Shown in pieces: positions 1 to 11,890 of a stretch of DNA of 64,000 bases. The DNA is from Phytophthora quininea (Eukaryota; Oomycota; Peronosporomycetes; Peronosporales; Peronosporaceae). The number at the start of each line of letters is the position of its first letter. The first letter of the stretch is position 1. The position numbers and the translations under genes were made by a program. A model generated the notes under the pieces. The model was not told the origin of the DNA. It searched no databases and saw only the letters and a list, made by a program, of their open reading frames with translations. The stretch is taken from NCBI GenBank assembly GCA_011947345.1, contig JAAVTG010000554.1, forward strand, positions 1,240,001 through 1,304,000, read 5' to 3'.

Positions 1-2354
1 GCGCATGGCGACATTGGGCGCGTCTATCACAATCAGTCGCTGCTGACACTTGTCAGCCTCCAGTCCATCCTGATACTCGCTATGCTCCGCACCAATTGAC
101 ATGATCGTTTTGAAATCGGTCCCGACATTATCAGGAGGAGACGAAGACGTTCCAGATTGCGGTGAAGACGCTGGAGAGGGTGGGCTGATTTGTGGGGTAA
201 ACGTGTTCGCACCGAACACATTTTCAGGCCTTTGGCGTGCATTCTCCTGTGCCGAGAGGCAATAATCGTCTCGATCTTCAAATAAAGTTTCTTCGCCGTC
301 GTCATACCCGCAAAACTCGCACTCCCCATCAGCAAATGTGCTCGTATTGCTGCACGAAACGCACAAACGGCCAGTGAAAACAGGAGCAATCGCAAATGGA
401 TCGCTAGTTGCTTGTGGCTCGGAGGGCCCAACCAGGGTGCTAACACGCTTGGCAGGAATGTGAGAACCAGAATTCCGTAGACATGGTCTCGACAATGTGC
501 GCGTTGATTGTCCAGGAAGTACAAAGATTTCACTCAGAGTCATGAATCTCGTCGTACGCACCACCAAGAGTTCTTCCGCCGTCAGCTTCTCTGGCTTACA
601 ATTTTCTGACCCAGGAAACCGGTTTTCACGAACCTTTTCGAAGGGCAGAAACCCGCACAGTTCTCGGTCTTCGGGCAACACCACGGCGAATAAATCGCCG
701 TCACGGTTTTGCGCAGCAAAACCCTCGCTCAATGAATCCTTTACGTGATAAGGTGTGGAAAAGTCTCCCACAGTCACTTCGAAAGGCTGTCGCCGCCGGG
801 TAATCCAACAGGACTGGGTGCGAATGAAGCCAATCCAAGTAAACATTGACGGCTGGCAAAAGAGAGTTAACAAGTTGCTTGCCCCGTAAGGTTTCTGCCG
901 ACTCTTCCAAAACATGGACAAGCTTGGCCACAACGCACTTCAACGTGATGTTTCCCAAAGCGAGCGCATCGAGAGTTGCCTTGCTGTTGTCTGCTCCAGT
1001 CTTAAACGCTTCGTCATATGCCCGGCGGTCTGCGTTTCCAATTGCACTCTTGGTGTTGTGAACAGAAATAATTATTAGGCAGACAGCCTGGAGAAGCACG
1101 GTTGATATAGTGTCTGGAACAGGTGCCCCATCGCTTCGTGGGTCACAGTCTTCCAGAAGCTGGTCGAGCGCGGCTTGAATACGCTCCAAGTTTCTAAGCC
1201 AGTCCGGACCGCCGTCTGCTCCAGAGAGTAGCTTGTTCAAACACGAGCGAATGAGCGTAGAATACGATGTCATCGCTTTGGAGGGAGCGTCATTTGTTTG
1301 TTCAGACCTCGCAGGCTGGAGCACGTGGACCAGGTTACGACTCGAGTTGAATGGCTTCTCACACGCGAGACTTCGTGCATACAGGTACGCTCCTTTCAAA
1401 ACATTGTGTTCTCTCAATGCCAGCAGTCCCAACTGGTTGTATACCTTCCCGGTCGACGGAGCGACGCTCAGTGCTTGTCGATAGTACTTCCGAGCCTCTG
1501 TCCAGTCGCAAGGCTCGTTCCCTGCTTCCATGTACCGAGCCACGTCTCCTAACGCCACAAAAGACATTTGAAGCGCGTCTTTCAGACCTTCCTGATGGTC
1601 TGGCGACCGATTTGGCCTGCGCAGTGAACCTTGCAGTTGCTCAGTCAGCCTGATGTAGAACGTTAAGCACGATGACAGCAACTCTTCCAGTGCAGACTTG
1701 CTGCTAGGGTTATTCTGCGTTTGTAGCCGCCCAATCTCCCCGTACCAGCTCTTCCACAGACGCTCGCCGACCCGCTGGCAAGCAACCACAAGCATGAGTA
1801 CTCACTATAGTGTCCACTCGTTCAAAAGGTGGCGTTGCATTCTACACACCAGCTTCTGCGCCGTCTTGGGGTATGCGTTGATTAAATCTGCACAGGCACG
1901 ACGCAGGGCCATCCGTGCAGACGCCAGCCCTTCCTCGTCGCCACTAGACAATCCCAATGCAGCAACAAGTGGAGTCAGCGGAATCGAAGCGGTCCTAACT
2001 GATTGTCGCCGCTCACCTGTGGCTTTTCAGCAGATTTTCCCATGTGGCCACACGCTGTAGCAGCACATTGGCGTCCTCGACCGCTACGGGCGGCACAGGG
2101 GGCGGCGGGATCGGCGGCGGACTGTTCTTCAACGTGTTCTTGGCCGGCCGGTTCTTGCCGCTGCGTCGAGGCTTGGGGCTCTTTGTGTGGTTGCGGGTCG
2201 CGGAAATCTCGAGCAGCGGACCATCCCCGCCTCGACGATCCAGCAGGCGCACCGACGCGCCGACAGAGCTCGAGCGCGGCTGCTTGGCGTTCGCCATGCC
2301 GTTCTTGGAAGAGATGGTGATCCGTTTTTGTGGTACCGAGCGCAATGTAGCCAT
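1..2354 (-). CDS. EST1/SMG7-like protein running into an NYN ribonuclease domain (partial, 3' end off window)
   Basis: EST1/SMG5-7 family proteins act in nonsense-mediated decay and telomere work through a 14-3-3-like/TPR fold. The start is the ATG at 2354-2352. Two introns are visible (1944-2016 and 1775-1849, GT-AG, phases agree). The third exon carries the family core: a run rich in RKYYRQAL, YNQLGLLA and YARSLACEKPF, then the LPEDRELCGF segment that follows the core in SMG proteins. After a low-complexity Ser/Pro stretch with two CxxC pairs (FCGYDDGEE region, near 310-370) the frame reaches RLIVIDAPNVAMR at the window edge. That is the opening strand and first Asp of Zc3h12a/N4BP1-type NYN RNases, not the SMG6 PIN start. 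The frame slips by +1 around 790-740; I could not decide between a sequencing error and a small intron. Family call is firm; the domain fusion is inferred from one open frame. Confidence 0.8.
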
Positions 2355-2433
2355 CAGTTGAGCTTTTATTCGAGTGCCCGAATACCGGTACAGGAGAAGC
2401 TCCATTCTCCCTCCCCCCACACACACACGACGG
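2355..2433. promoter_or_regulatory. 79-bp bidirectional promoter between EST1-like and SR-protein genes
   Basis: The two start codons face away from each other with only 79 bp between them, so both promoters and 5' leaders must lie here or reach into the neighbour. The stretch holds a 6-bp inverted repeat (TATTCG at 2367-2372, CGAATA at 2379-2384), directly followed by the palindrome ACCGGT (2384-2389), and a C-rich/CA-repeat tract at 2411-2429. Function is inferred from position only. Confidence 0.45.
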
Positions 2434-4075
2434 ATGGATCGCTGGGCCCCGCGGCGCGAGTCGCGCAGCCGCTCGCCGCGCCGCCGCAGTCCCGAGCGGC
2501 GTCATCACCGCAAACGCAGCTTCAGCCGAAGCCCCAGTCGAAACAGGCGCGGCGCCGCGGACTGGCAGCAGACACAGACAGCAGCCGACAGCGGTCGCTG
2601 CTACCGAGAGCGGCGCGGCCAACATCAAGAACAGCGCCACTATCCTCGCTTCAGCCACAGCGCGAGTCGCAGTAAGCGCCAAGGACGGAGCAACTGGGAC
2701 AGAGAGAGCAGCAGTCTGAGGAGGGACTGGAGAAGCCGGAGCAGGTCGCCTAGAAGCGTCGAGCGAGGCCGCAGCAGAGTACCCAAATGGGACTCGAAGC
2801 GTCAATGCAGCCCTAGTCGCCACGGACACAGCCCAAGCCCCCTCTTCGACAGACCGTCACTTATATGCGCCAACGAGGCCCCGTGCCCCGTCACAGCAGT
2901 AGCAGCATGCGGGGACGCAGTCCAGCTCCGCGTACTCCCAGCCCGAAAGAACGCAGTCCAACGCCCCAAAGACGAAGCCCTACTCCGGAGCGACGCAGTT
3001 ACTCGACTCGACGAGAGGCTTACCCTGTCAGAAAGCGAAGCTCGTCACCGCAGCACCGTTATCCACGTTCCCAGCGAAAATACGATCCAAGTCCAAAAGA
3101 GCGTGCTCCTAGCCCACGCCAACGGAGTCCGTCACCGCAAAGGCGGAGTCGTTCGCCTTATGGACGTAGCGCAAGCCAACACAAGTACGACTCCAGCGCG
3201 TACCAGCATAGTCGAAGTCCCCGCCAACGCAGTCGTAGCCCTCGGCCACGCAGCTCCAGCAGTTACCATCGCAGTTCGAGTCCGCGGCCGGGCACTTATC
3301 GAGACAATCGTGAATATCGAGATAATCGCAATCAGGGTCGAGACTGGAAATATGAACGCAAATGGAAAAGGAGCCATTCTCGTTCGACTTCGCGTTGGCA
3401 ACGAGCAAGGTCATCTTCTAGTGGATCTTCCTCTGGAGGCAGCAGTGAGGAAAAGCCCGCTGCTACCAAAACCTCGCCCCTGGGGGAGCCACGTACGACA
3501 GCTGATGCACCTGGCAAGCCTGAAATGAAGCGATTGGCAGAGGACCAACATGGTGACCGGCCGCAGAGCGCGACGGCGCTCGTCCCGATGAAAGAAGCAG
3601 CAATGAACCACCAGACGACGCCTGGCGACAGCAGTGCTAACCATAAATACCTTCCCGATAAGGTGGTGACACAGGAAATCCCTCCGTTCCATGTCAAGAA
3701 CCACCCGTATCAAGACGACCATGCTCCAATATTTCCCCTACAGTGCACGAGTCTTCGACACCGCAGAAGCCACCGGATCGTTTGTCAAATTCATCCCCGC
3801 ATAGCACAGGCAGTAATCCCGCTCATCGCGTGCCTGTGAACCCTGTCTTGGAGAAGAAGCGCGAAGCTCGCTTTGAAGCTCACCGCGCTTATCTTAAGAG
3901 CAACAGCGACTACAACCGCGCTGATATGAAGTGCATCACGCTGGAGGCTGAGCTCAGGCTTGCCGAGTTTTGGCTCGGGGTTATGACAAAGAACTTGGAG
4001 GACGTGGGCAAGCGCATCGAAGTCCACGACTGGAATTTTCAGAAGGAGACAGGGCTGGAAGACAATGCGATCTAA
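2434..4075 (+). CDS. SR-rich (arginine/serine) splicing-type protein
   Basis: About 547 residues. The first two thirds are dense in RS, SPR, RSPSP and SPTPQRR repeats, as in SRRM/SR-type nuclear splicing proteins. There is no RRM. The C-terminal 110 residues are different: a charged alpha-helical segment (EKKREARFEAHRAYLKS ... LEAELRLAEFWLGVMTKNLEDVG) that may be the conserved functional end. Three frames are used in succession. The switches fall at a C5 run (2838-2842) and at the TTTCCCC tract (3732-3738), each repaired by one missing base, after which the length is exactly 548 codons. The start ATG at 2434 opens the RS domain directly. Nuclear pre-mRNA splicing is the likely role. I cannot assign an exact orthologue. 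Confidence 0.7.
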
Positions 4076-4254
4076 GTGGACCAACACGCGTGCTGGATGT
4101 GTATGAGGTTAGTTTGATCGTAATAATGATAGCTGTTTCTTCTCGTATACATAAGCCGCTAGAGCGACAGCCAAGCGCAGCAACACGAAATGACACTGAA
4201 CCAAAAGGGTGAGGATCGCCTTAACTGTCTTGGGGCATCGTGGAAAGCCTGCAT

Positions 4255-5954
4255 CTACCGGTTTTGCAGCACCTCGAGGATAAGATCACGCGATAAACTG
4301 GCAAAGCCATCCGATTTCGTGACCATGTCGAAGTTGAGCACCATGTAGGAAAGGCAAATTTCGCGTAGCCGATAGGAGCGCAGGTCGTCAGCAGACTGGA
4401 AGAGGGCGGCCGCATTCTCAACGTTAATGTTCTTTTGCACAATAATCTCGCACAGCCCCTTGAGGCGGTCCAGCGTGTACAGGTCAGCTGCTGCATAGAG
4501 CTCTAGCGCCATTTCTGCCTCAACGTTGATTGAGTCCACATAAATATACTCCAGCAGTGCCAGGAATACGGGCACCCGTGTGTGCATCAAGGGGATCTCC
4601 TGCTCATGAGACTCGCGCATTCCGGACGAGAACATGGCGCGAAAGTGGTCACTACGCGCAGCCAAAATGGCGCGATGTGAATGAACGGCGCGTCCTTCGA
4701 TGAGGAAGGTTACGTCCGAGAATTCGGCACTGTCGATGAGCTGGCGCATATCCCCTACGTACGACGACGTCAACATGGAGGCGCGCAACATTGCCACGGG
4801 ATCCACAAGCGCCACGGTGTGCTCGTTGTAAGATGCCACACTAATCACGCGTTTGCCTTCCAGCACATCCACGAGCTTCGGCAGTGTCACTTTTGTGGTG
4901 TCATTATGGCCCAGTTTGCCATGATCACCGTTGCCCCATGTGTACACCTCGCCTGTATCTGTAAGTGCGACGGTGTGGCTCCACCCGCACGTGATCTGCA
5001 CCACCAGCTTATCCACTAGACTTTCAACGCGAGTAGGGCTGTTTTGTTCACCTTGTCACCGTGTCCAAGTTGGCCATGTTCGCCTCCACCCCACGTATAT
5101 ACTTCCCCGTTTCCGTAACCGCAGCAGTGTGAAATCCTCCGCAAGCTACCTGTTTCACGCGCTTCCCCGCCAGGGCTTCCACAAAGCGCGCCACAGGCTG
5201 ATTGCGTTCCGAGTTGTGTCCCAATCGACCAAATTTACCTTCTCCGAATGTGAAAATCTCACCAAACTCACTCAGTGCTGCTGTGTGGAAGCCACAGGCC
5301 GAGATCTGCACGATAGCCTTCCCTCGCAGCTCTTCAACGGGACACGGCAGGTACTGGTGTCCCTCGGTATCTCCATGGCCGGAGACGCCGTTCTCCTTGT
5401 CCCCCACGTGTACACGTCCTTATTCTCTAGCAATACCACCGTGTGGCGACTACCGCAGGCCACTTGCCGCACTTGCATGCCCTTGAGCGTCTCCACCAGG
5501 AAGGGCGTCGAGTGGCCCGTCTCGTTGCCATGACCCAGCTTGCCGTACATGCCGCCGCCCCACGTGTATAGGTCCCCTGAGACGGTGACGGCCGCCGTGT
5601 GGTAGCTGCCGTGACCTGGCGAATGTTCTTGCCCCGCAGCTCCTCCACCAGTCGCGGCACGAACTTCCATCCGTTGTCTCCGTGGCCCAGGCGGCCGTCG
5701 TCTCCGCGCCCCCACGTGTACACCTCGCCCTCATCTAGAACAGCACAACAACAGTCAGCCCAAGGGGTTACTATTGCCTTGGGGACTCTTTAACGGAACG
5801 GACCCGTGAGCACAACAGTGTGGCCGCTGCCGCACGCGATCTGCACGATGCGGCGCTCCGCCAGCGCATCGATGGGCACGGGACGGTGCTGGTCGCTCGT
5901 GTCGCCCAGCCCGAGCTGTCCGTCCTCGCCGCGGCCCCAGCTGTAGACGGTCAT
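4255..5954 (-). CDS. RCC1-repeat and BTB domain protein (RCBTB-like)
   Basis: About 544 residues. The N-terminal two thirds are RCC1 blades, recognisable by the recurrent VYTWG, GxLGHG and VACGxxHTAAV signatures, at least six copies. The C-terminal third is a BTB/POZ domain (FSDVTFLIEGRAVHSHRAIL, then HFRAMFSSGM) followed by a BACK-like helical tail. RCC1-BTB proteins serve as cullin-3 substrate adaptors or GTPase-linked scaffolds. One intron, 5735-5803, joins VVLT to DEGEVYTWG in phase. The frame slips four times, at C5 5401-5405, C4 5104-5107, T4 5042-5045 and near 5615; one missing base at each restores an exact codon count and a continuous propeller. The ATG at 5954-5952 starts exactly at the first blade. 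An upstream coding-like frame reaches the same point, so the true start could be earlier. Confidence 0.85.
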
Positions 5955-6648
5955 TCGCGTGAGGGAAGGCCTGCGTTTCCGAGACTGAGCCCGTTCGCTG
6001 CTGAACTCAGTTCGGAATTTCCGCCAATCAAAGGTAGCTTGAATGCGCCGTCAAGCGGCAGGTGCTGCTGGCGGCGTCGAAGAGATACCGGAGCGCTGTC
6101 TTGCACTACAAGCGGGCGATCGAGAGATGGATGCTGCAGCTGCAGTTCGAGCCGGCTGACGTGCAGAGCAAGCGTGAAGATAGCCAGTGGGCCATTGCGC
6201 CGTATGCGGATATGCTGCGTGGTGGCGATGGTGAACATGGCAGCGCAGCTAGCTGCAGGAGGCGCACTATAATCGCAACGTCGTACTCTGGGGGCTGTGG
6301 CGCCAGACGGAAGCTGTCCGAGAATATTGGACACAGATCGAGAGGGTGTTGGTGCAGACACTGTAAGGGATATTTTCTGCAACGGATACCAATGCGCAGA
6401 TGGCACAAGAAGTCCAGGGATGACTCTCAGGTCAGATTGTCGAATATCGTCGTCTTGCGGGGCCTTCAGGAGTGCCGCCGCCAAACGCAAGCATTGTGCG
6501 TTTCCCACTCCAGCCGAAGCCGCATAAAGCAAAGGTTGGACTTTAGAGTAATAACCTACCATGGCTTTCTATTCTTCACGTCGAGTCAAGCTGTCTATTC
6601 CTTCGCTGTACACCCGGCGCTAAAATCGTACAGTAGGTGGAGGTGACT
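5955..6648. other. Stretch without an assigned gene (possible upstream exon of the RCC1-BTB gene)
   Basis: On the minus strand one frame is open from 6562 to 5951 and begins with an ankyrin-like helix pair (PLLYAASAG, then CLRLAAALLKAP), but the remaining residues look non-coding and it ends one base out of frame with the RCC1 start. I could neither confirm an ankyrin-RCC1-BTB fusion nor dismiss it. Confidence 0.25.
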
Positions 6649-8058
6649 TTACATCTCATCATGCACTGACAAATGCGACGACCCGGTGTCATTACGCGCG
6701 TGCGCAAGCTTTGCCAGCTTCTCGTCCAGTGCCTTCATCGCACGCGCCTTTCGACGCTCGGCAATCGGGTCGTTCTTGATTTCCTGCATCACAAATAAAA
6801 ATAATACACACGATTAAAAGTTGTTATCGCCACAGCCTCCACTCGGCACGCCACATACCGTAAGAATAGGGAGCATTTGGGGCTTCTGAGCAGCACGTTT
6901 CCTAAAGAACCCGCATAATTTCACAACGCTGAAGCAAAAGTTTGCGATAGGTCCAACTACGGGCCTACAAAAGGAGTAAACAGTTAATCTCGTTTCACAT
7001 ATGGCATTGCGAACCATACGTACCTGCAGACACCAGGCAGCAGCATCGCCAACGCAAATTCGTCGGAAACATCGCCAACGGTTTGATCGCGATTTTTATT
7101 CAGGAAACGGAGGTAATACCAAGCAAAGTATCCTCCGAGAACGGAGAATGGCCCAGCACTGACGAGCATCGTGCTTACCGACGGAACTGCGGTGAAGACA
7201 AGACCAGCCATCGAGCAGAATAGGAATATCATCATCGCTGCAAGAGGGTAGTACTGTTCCAACAGTGCGCTACATGTCAGCACACGAATAAACTCCGACA
7301 ACTCAAGGAAAGCCAAATACGTACGCGAAGTTGAACACCTGGGAACAGAGGCGCAGTTGCAAAAGGAGTTGGTTTCATATAAGCCACCAGCAGTGCCGTA
7401 ATGCCGCCAGTAAAACCCGAAAAACTCGCTTCCCTGTCGACAAAGAGGGCCATTTGATCAGTGACGCTTGGAGAAGCGAAATAGTCGTGTTCGTACAGGT
7501 AGACGGGGTTTCGGAAGATGATGTACAGCACAAAGAGGTTCACAAACAGCACCAGCCCTGCCGCCGTGTTGGCGAACAGCAGCAGCCGCACGAGGTTGAC
7601 AGCTCCTAGCTCAGGCTCCACGCGCTTGGCGAGGCCGAAACCGAGAGGCAGCACGAAGAACAGCTAGGCACGATAAATTAGCCCATACAGGATTCAGAGG
7701 CGACATCACAAGGCTGCAGTACGAAATCTGTGACGCACCTGCACGATGTACGGGTGGTAGAAGCCGGCGGTGACGTAGACCCAGGGCCGGATGTGGCGCA
7801 GGATCACGCTGCAGACACATCACGACAGTCAGCAGGAAACCCCCACGGCTATTAGCTGCCCCATCCACTCACTCGGCGACGGAGAGCGCGAAGACGCCTC
7901 CTCTCTCCCCTCGGGCGTGAACACTGCGCCCAGGAACCACAGCAGCAGCATGCATAGCACCAGACCCACAGACACTGGCAGCTGCAAAAACAGCAACAAC
8001 TCTCTCCATCAGTCTCAACCTCCCTAGCAACATCCTCGCGAAGGCCACGTACTCGCAT
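6649..8058 (-). CDS. TMEM115-like (rhomboid-like, DUF1751) Golgi membrane protein
   Basis: About 310 residues in six or seven exons. Introns that keep phase are 7809-7872, 7664-7738, 6965-7023 and 6784-6858; one near 7260-7330 and a short first intron (7982-8019) are less certain. Order: a first hydrophobic segment (LVLCMLLLWFLGAVF), VILRHIRPWVYVTAGFYHPY, a segment around LFANTAAGLVLFVNLFVLY, then the family hallmark GFTGGITALLVAYMK, two more hydrophobic segments, and a charged cytosolic tail. This is the layout of TMEM115/DUF1751, a non-catalytic rhomboid relative of the Golgi implicated in retrograde transport. A C4 run at 7917-7920 needs one extra base to join TM1 to the RPWVY segment; a +1 slip near 7335 is unresolved. 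Start at 8058 is provisional. Confidence 0.75.
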
Positions 8059-8160
8059 CTCTCGACTCGCCTTCTCTGCCCAGCTTCAATTAAGTGTAAA
8101 TGTACTTAAGTGGGTATAGTATTTACTTAGTGGAGGATTCGGCCGAGACTCCACAGCAAG
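8059..8160. promoter_or_regulatory. 102-bp divergent promoter between TMEM115-like and GCP2 genes
   Basis: Two divergent start codons are about 100 bp apart. The interval is AT-richer than its flanks and repeats a short word: TTAAGTG at 8090-8096 and 8106-8112, and the variant CTTAGTGG near 8126, the last two 20 bp apart. A shared core promoter is inferred from geometry. Confidence 0.4.
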
Positions 8161-11100
8161 ATGCCGTTAGGTCCAGACGAGCCGCCGCCGCCTCCACCTG
8201 CGTCCAAGCCGCCCCCGGGGCCTCTGCGCGCGCCGACATTCAGCGATCTGCGAGCTGGAGGCTTCTCCTCGCGCCCTGCAGCCTCCAGCTCGGCTTTCCG
8301 GACGCCCCATGTGGACGCCAAGGACGAGGACCCGCTGTCCCCACGCACGCGCTTCGAGATGGAGAAGCAGCGGCTGCAACTGGGCAAGCCAGGCGGCACC
8401 ACGGGACTCAACGCCAGCGCCGCCGACACGAGCAACACGACGCCCACCAATCACAGCACGCATAGCACGCCGCGCAGTCAGCTCTCGTCCTTTTACAGCG
8501 TCACCAGCAGCTCGGACCTGCAGAGCTCGCAACACGCAGCGGCTCTCATGTCTCCGCACAGAGCCATGCTCAGTCGTGTCGACAGCCTCCTCGGAGCAAG
8601 CGGCGGCCTCTCTTCATCATCGCAGTATGGCGGAAACAGCTTTGCAGGGCCTTCGCCACTCGCTGCGTCGAGCAGCACGACGTCGCTGGCATCGTCCACG
8701 AGGCTGTTTCATAGAGAGAGGAGATGACCACAGAGAGCCGTCGAGTTGCGGAGCAGAGATCCTGTACAACTCGCCCATCCGCTTACGTCTCGGCAGTCGG
8801 CAGTGTCTTCGCATCTCGGCGGCGAAAGGAATGAGTCATCAGGTCTTAGGATTACCGCCGCGACCGACAGGGTCAGCAACAAGTGTAGGTGGATCAGGAG
8901 GGATTGTACGTACCGCACGGTCCACTGCTGTCCAAATTGATGTGAGCGGTGACGGATTGGATGGGGACGATGATCAAATCTTCGTAATGGTCAACAGCAC
9001 GCTTCGTTCGGACTGCGCTGAAGTGCACTACTCGGATATTGTGTCGCTGTATTGTGTGGGTGGGAGCTGCAGAGGACAATTTCTCTCGGTGGATGTGGCT
9101 ACACAAACCCTGGCTATGAAGAAGGGGCCGGTGATCTCAAACAGCGAAAAGTGGCGGCTAGTAAACCCAGCAGCAGAATCGCGAGAAGATTTCGGACTCA
9201 GCAAGAAAGATTCGTTCGCGGCTGTTGACTCTGCCAGCAAGCTCTGGGAGCAGCAGAAAGTGGTTACCACAAGCGACAAGGTCATGCTGAAAATGAATAC
9301 TGCCGAGCTCTTTCTATCGAGTCGACCAGAGCGCTACGGTGGAGATGATGAAACTTTTTCTCTATCATCGTCGGTCGTTCTCAGCAAGGAGAATGGCGGT
9401 ATCAATGACACCATTCAGGTGTGGAAAGTGACCAAGTCGAATTTGCCGTACGACCCGGAGTGGAACCGCGAGCGACCCTATTTGACAGGCGAAGCTCTCG
9501 TGCAACCACAAGCGAAGCGCCATCACGCTGCAGACAACGGCGACTTAAACCTGCCTCCTCTGTCTACGTACCCGCCCTCTGTGCAAGAGGCTATTATTAT
9601 TGATGACTTGTTGTACGTCCTGCTTGGTGTGGAAGGTCGATACATTAATCTGGTTGTCTCCGAATCCCGCGTTGACGTTTCTAAGCCCCAACGCTCGTTC
9701 AAATTTGGGATCAACCAGCCCGGTATGGACCCATCACTGCTTACGTTGGCGTCACGGTGCCTGTGTCTGGGTGAATTCTACCTGAAGCTGACACTGTACA
9801 CTGAACAGTTCTCCCGGTACGAGTATGGCCAAGTTAATCATGCATTCTGTGCGGCACTGAAAACACTTTTGAAAGAGTACATGATTATGGTCGGTCAACT
9901 CGAGCACCAAGCGAGAGATTTTGCTGCAGAGAATGCAGGTTCATTTACGATTCAAAAGCTGTGGTACCAAGTTCAGCCAAGCCTAAGAACAATGGAGATG
10001 CTGAGTGTGCTAGTTGATGCATGTCAGAAAACAATCGGTGGAGGCTCGCTGCTAACAGAGATCCAGCGAATAATGGCATCCTTGGCTGGTGACACAAACG
10101 CACGGAAGGTATTTTCTTTCCTCATGGAGCGTGCAAGTGTCCCGTATTTAAAAATGGTGGAGCGGTGGATTTACCATGGCGACCTCGTGGACCCATATGA
10201 CGAGTTCATGATCGAACGCGATGACCAAGTTAACAAAGAAGACGTTCAGGACAATCCGTATTCGACGTATTGGCAAAGTCGCTACACAATTCGCTCTTCG
10301 CAAGTACCGCTTTTCCTTTCGCGAGTGGCGCAGAAGATTTTGACTGCAGGAAAATATTTGAACGTCTTTCGCACGTGCAACCGGCCAGTGGATTGTCCGT
10401 TTGCTGGTTCGATTGTCTTCTCGTCGAGTGAAGCTGTTTATGAGGAGCTAATCGACAAGGCGCATGGCTACGCTAGTCGGACTCTCCTGGATTTATTCGT
10501 GCGTGAGAATGACCTCCAGAATCGGTTGGTCTCACTAAAGCACTATTTTCTGATGGACCAGGGTGACTTTTTCGTGGATTTCATGGATGTGGCCGAAGAG
10601 GAGCTGAAATTGCGGGCTGATAAATTATCACTGTCACGGTTGGAATCCCTTCTTCATCTTTCGCTGCAGACGTCGACGTGCTCATCCGACCCATACAAGG
10701 ATGATCTCCAATGCTTCCTATCGCCACATAATCTAATCTCCCACATGGAGGCCATTCATCAGCGCGCCCAAAAAGGGCCAGGAGATTCGCTAACAACTTT
10801 CGAGTCCTCGTCCATTGGCCACCCAGGGTACAAGGTTATTGACGCATTCACGCTAGATTACAAGGTCAAGTGGCCACTATCACTTGTGATCTCGTGCGGT
10901 GCGCTTACAAAGTATCAAATGATTTTCCGGCACATTTTCTTCTGCAAGCACGTTGAGAGACAGCTATGTGATGCCTGGCTCAATCATCAGGCAACAAAGG
11001 AACTATCACTACGCTCGGCACTTGGACCGTCATTTTGTCTGCGTCAGCGTATGCTGCACTTTCAGCAGAACTTCGTATATTATATGATGTTTGAAGTGAT

Positions 11101-11775
11101 CTCTCCGAGATGGCACGATTTCCAACAGCAGCTCGCTAGCGCAAATACTGTGGATGACATTCTAGCCCTTCAGGGCGAATTTCTTGATATTTGCTTGAAG
11201 GAGTGCTTGCTAACAGACCCAGATCTATTGCGAGTCCTCACAAAGCTCATGACAGTGTGCATGACCTTTGCGAATAGCATCGAATGCTTTACGCGGCCAT
11301 ACTTCTTGGACGAAGAGACCATCAAGGCTGAGCGTGAGGCTGAGCGAGACCGCCGAGCCGAAAACAAAGCGCGAGAAGAGGCAGAAGTCGCTTTGGCAAG
11401 CTATCAGCGACAGAAGGGAACACTTGGTGGTCTTCAGAAAAAGGTACCGTGCTGAGGCGTCGACAATCTTCTCAAGTAGATATGCGCCGCGCTCGAATTA
11501 AGGAGCTGTCCGATGATGTGGAGCGGGCATTGACGGAGCGTGAGGGCGACCAAGAGAACCCGTTTGTGCGCATGACAACCGACCTAGAGAACCAATTCGA
11601 CTCGCTGTTGGGCGAGTTCATGCAACAATTGCTGCGGCGATCGCTTCTGCAGGTAAGCACCCTTTTTTATTCGTTCACATCTGCTACTGTTTCTAATCGT
11701 TCGTATCGCCAGCAAAACTCCCATCTATCAAACCTCTGCACCCGGCTCGACTACAATGGTTTCTACACGAAGTAG
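8161..11775 (+). CDS. TUBGCP2: Gamma-tubulin complex component 2 (GCP2/Spc97 family)
   Basis: About 1185 residues. A Pro/Ser-rich disordered N-terminus (first 190 residues) leads into the GRIP1/GRIP2 architecture of Spc97/98 proteins. Characteristic GCP2 strings include FSRYEYGQVNHAFCAAL and the gamma-tubulin-binding region LDYKVKWPLSLVIS ... IFFCKHVERQLC, and the protein closes with SNLCTRLDYNGFY. It nucleates microtubules as part of the gamma-tubulin small complex. One intron, 11653-11712 (60 nt), splits the last exon. Two frame breaks occur: a GA-dinucleotide tract near 8715-8725 (one GA unit short) and an A5 run at 11438-11442 (one base short). With both repaired the total is an exact multiple of three. 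The stop lies only 115 bp before the next start. Confidence 0.92.
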
Positions 11776-11890
11776 ATCATCGGCAGCACTATAACTGCGA
11801 AAGGTCGCGAGAGGCGAAATCAAAATCTTTCTCGAGATACGGTGAGTTGTTGATGTATTGGCTGGCACTACGCAGACCCCGTTGATTGTC

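Noticed and set aside
1975..2829. Long minus-strand frame of 284 residues across the SR gene start
   Set aside because: It is the antisense shadow of the RS-repeat region and ignores the clear splice donor at 2016 of the EST1-like gene.
11842..11875. A 34-nt GTGAGT...CGCAG intron in the leader of giant gene 1
   Set aside because: Shorter than every other intron supported here by coding phase on both sides; the ATG at 11891 needs no such intron.
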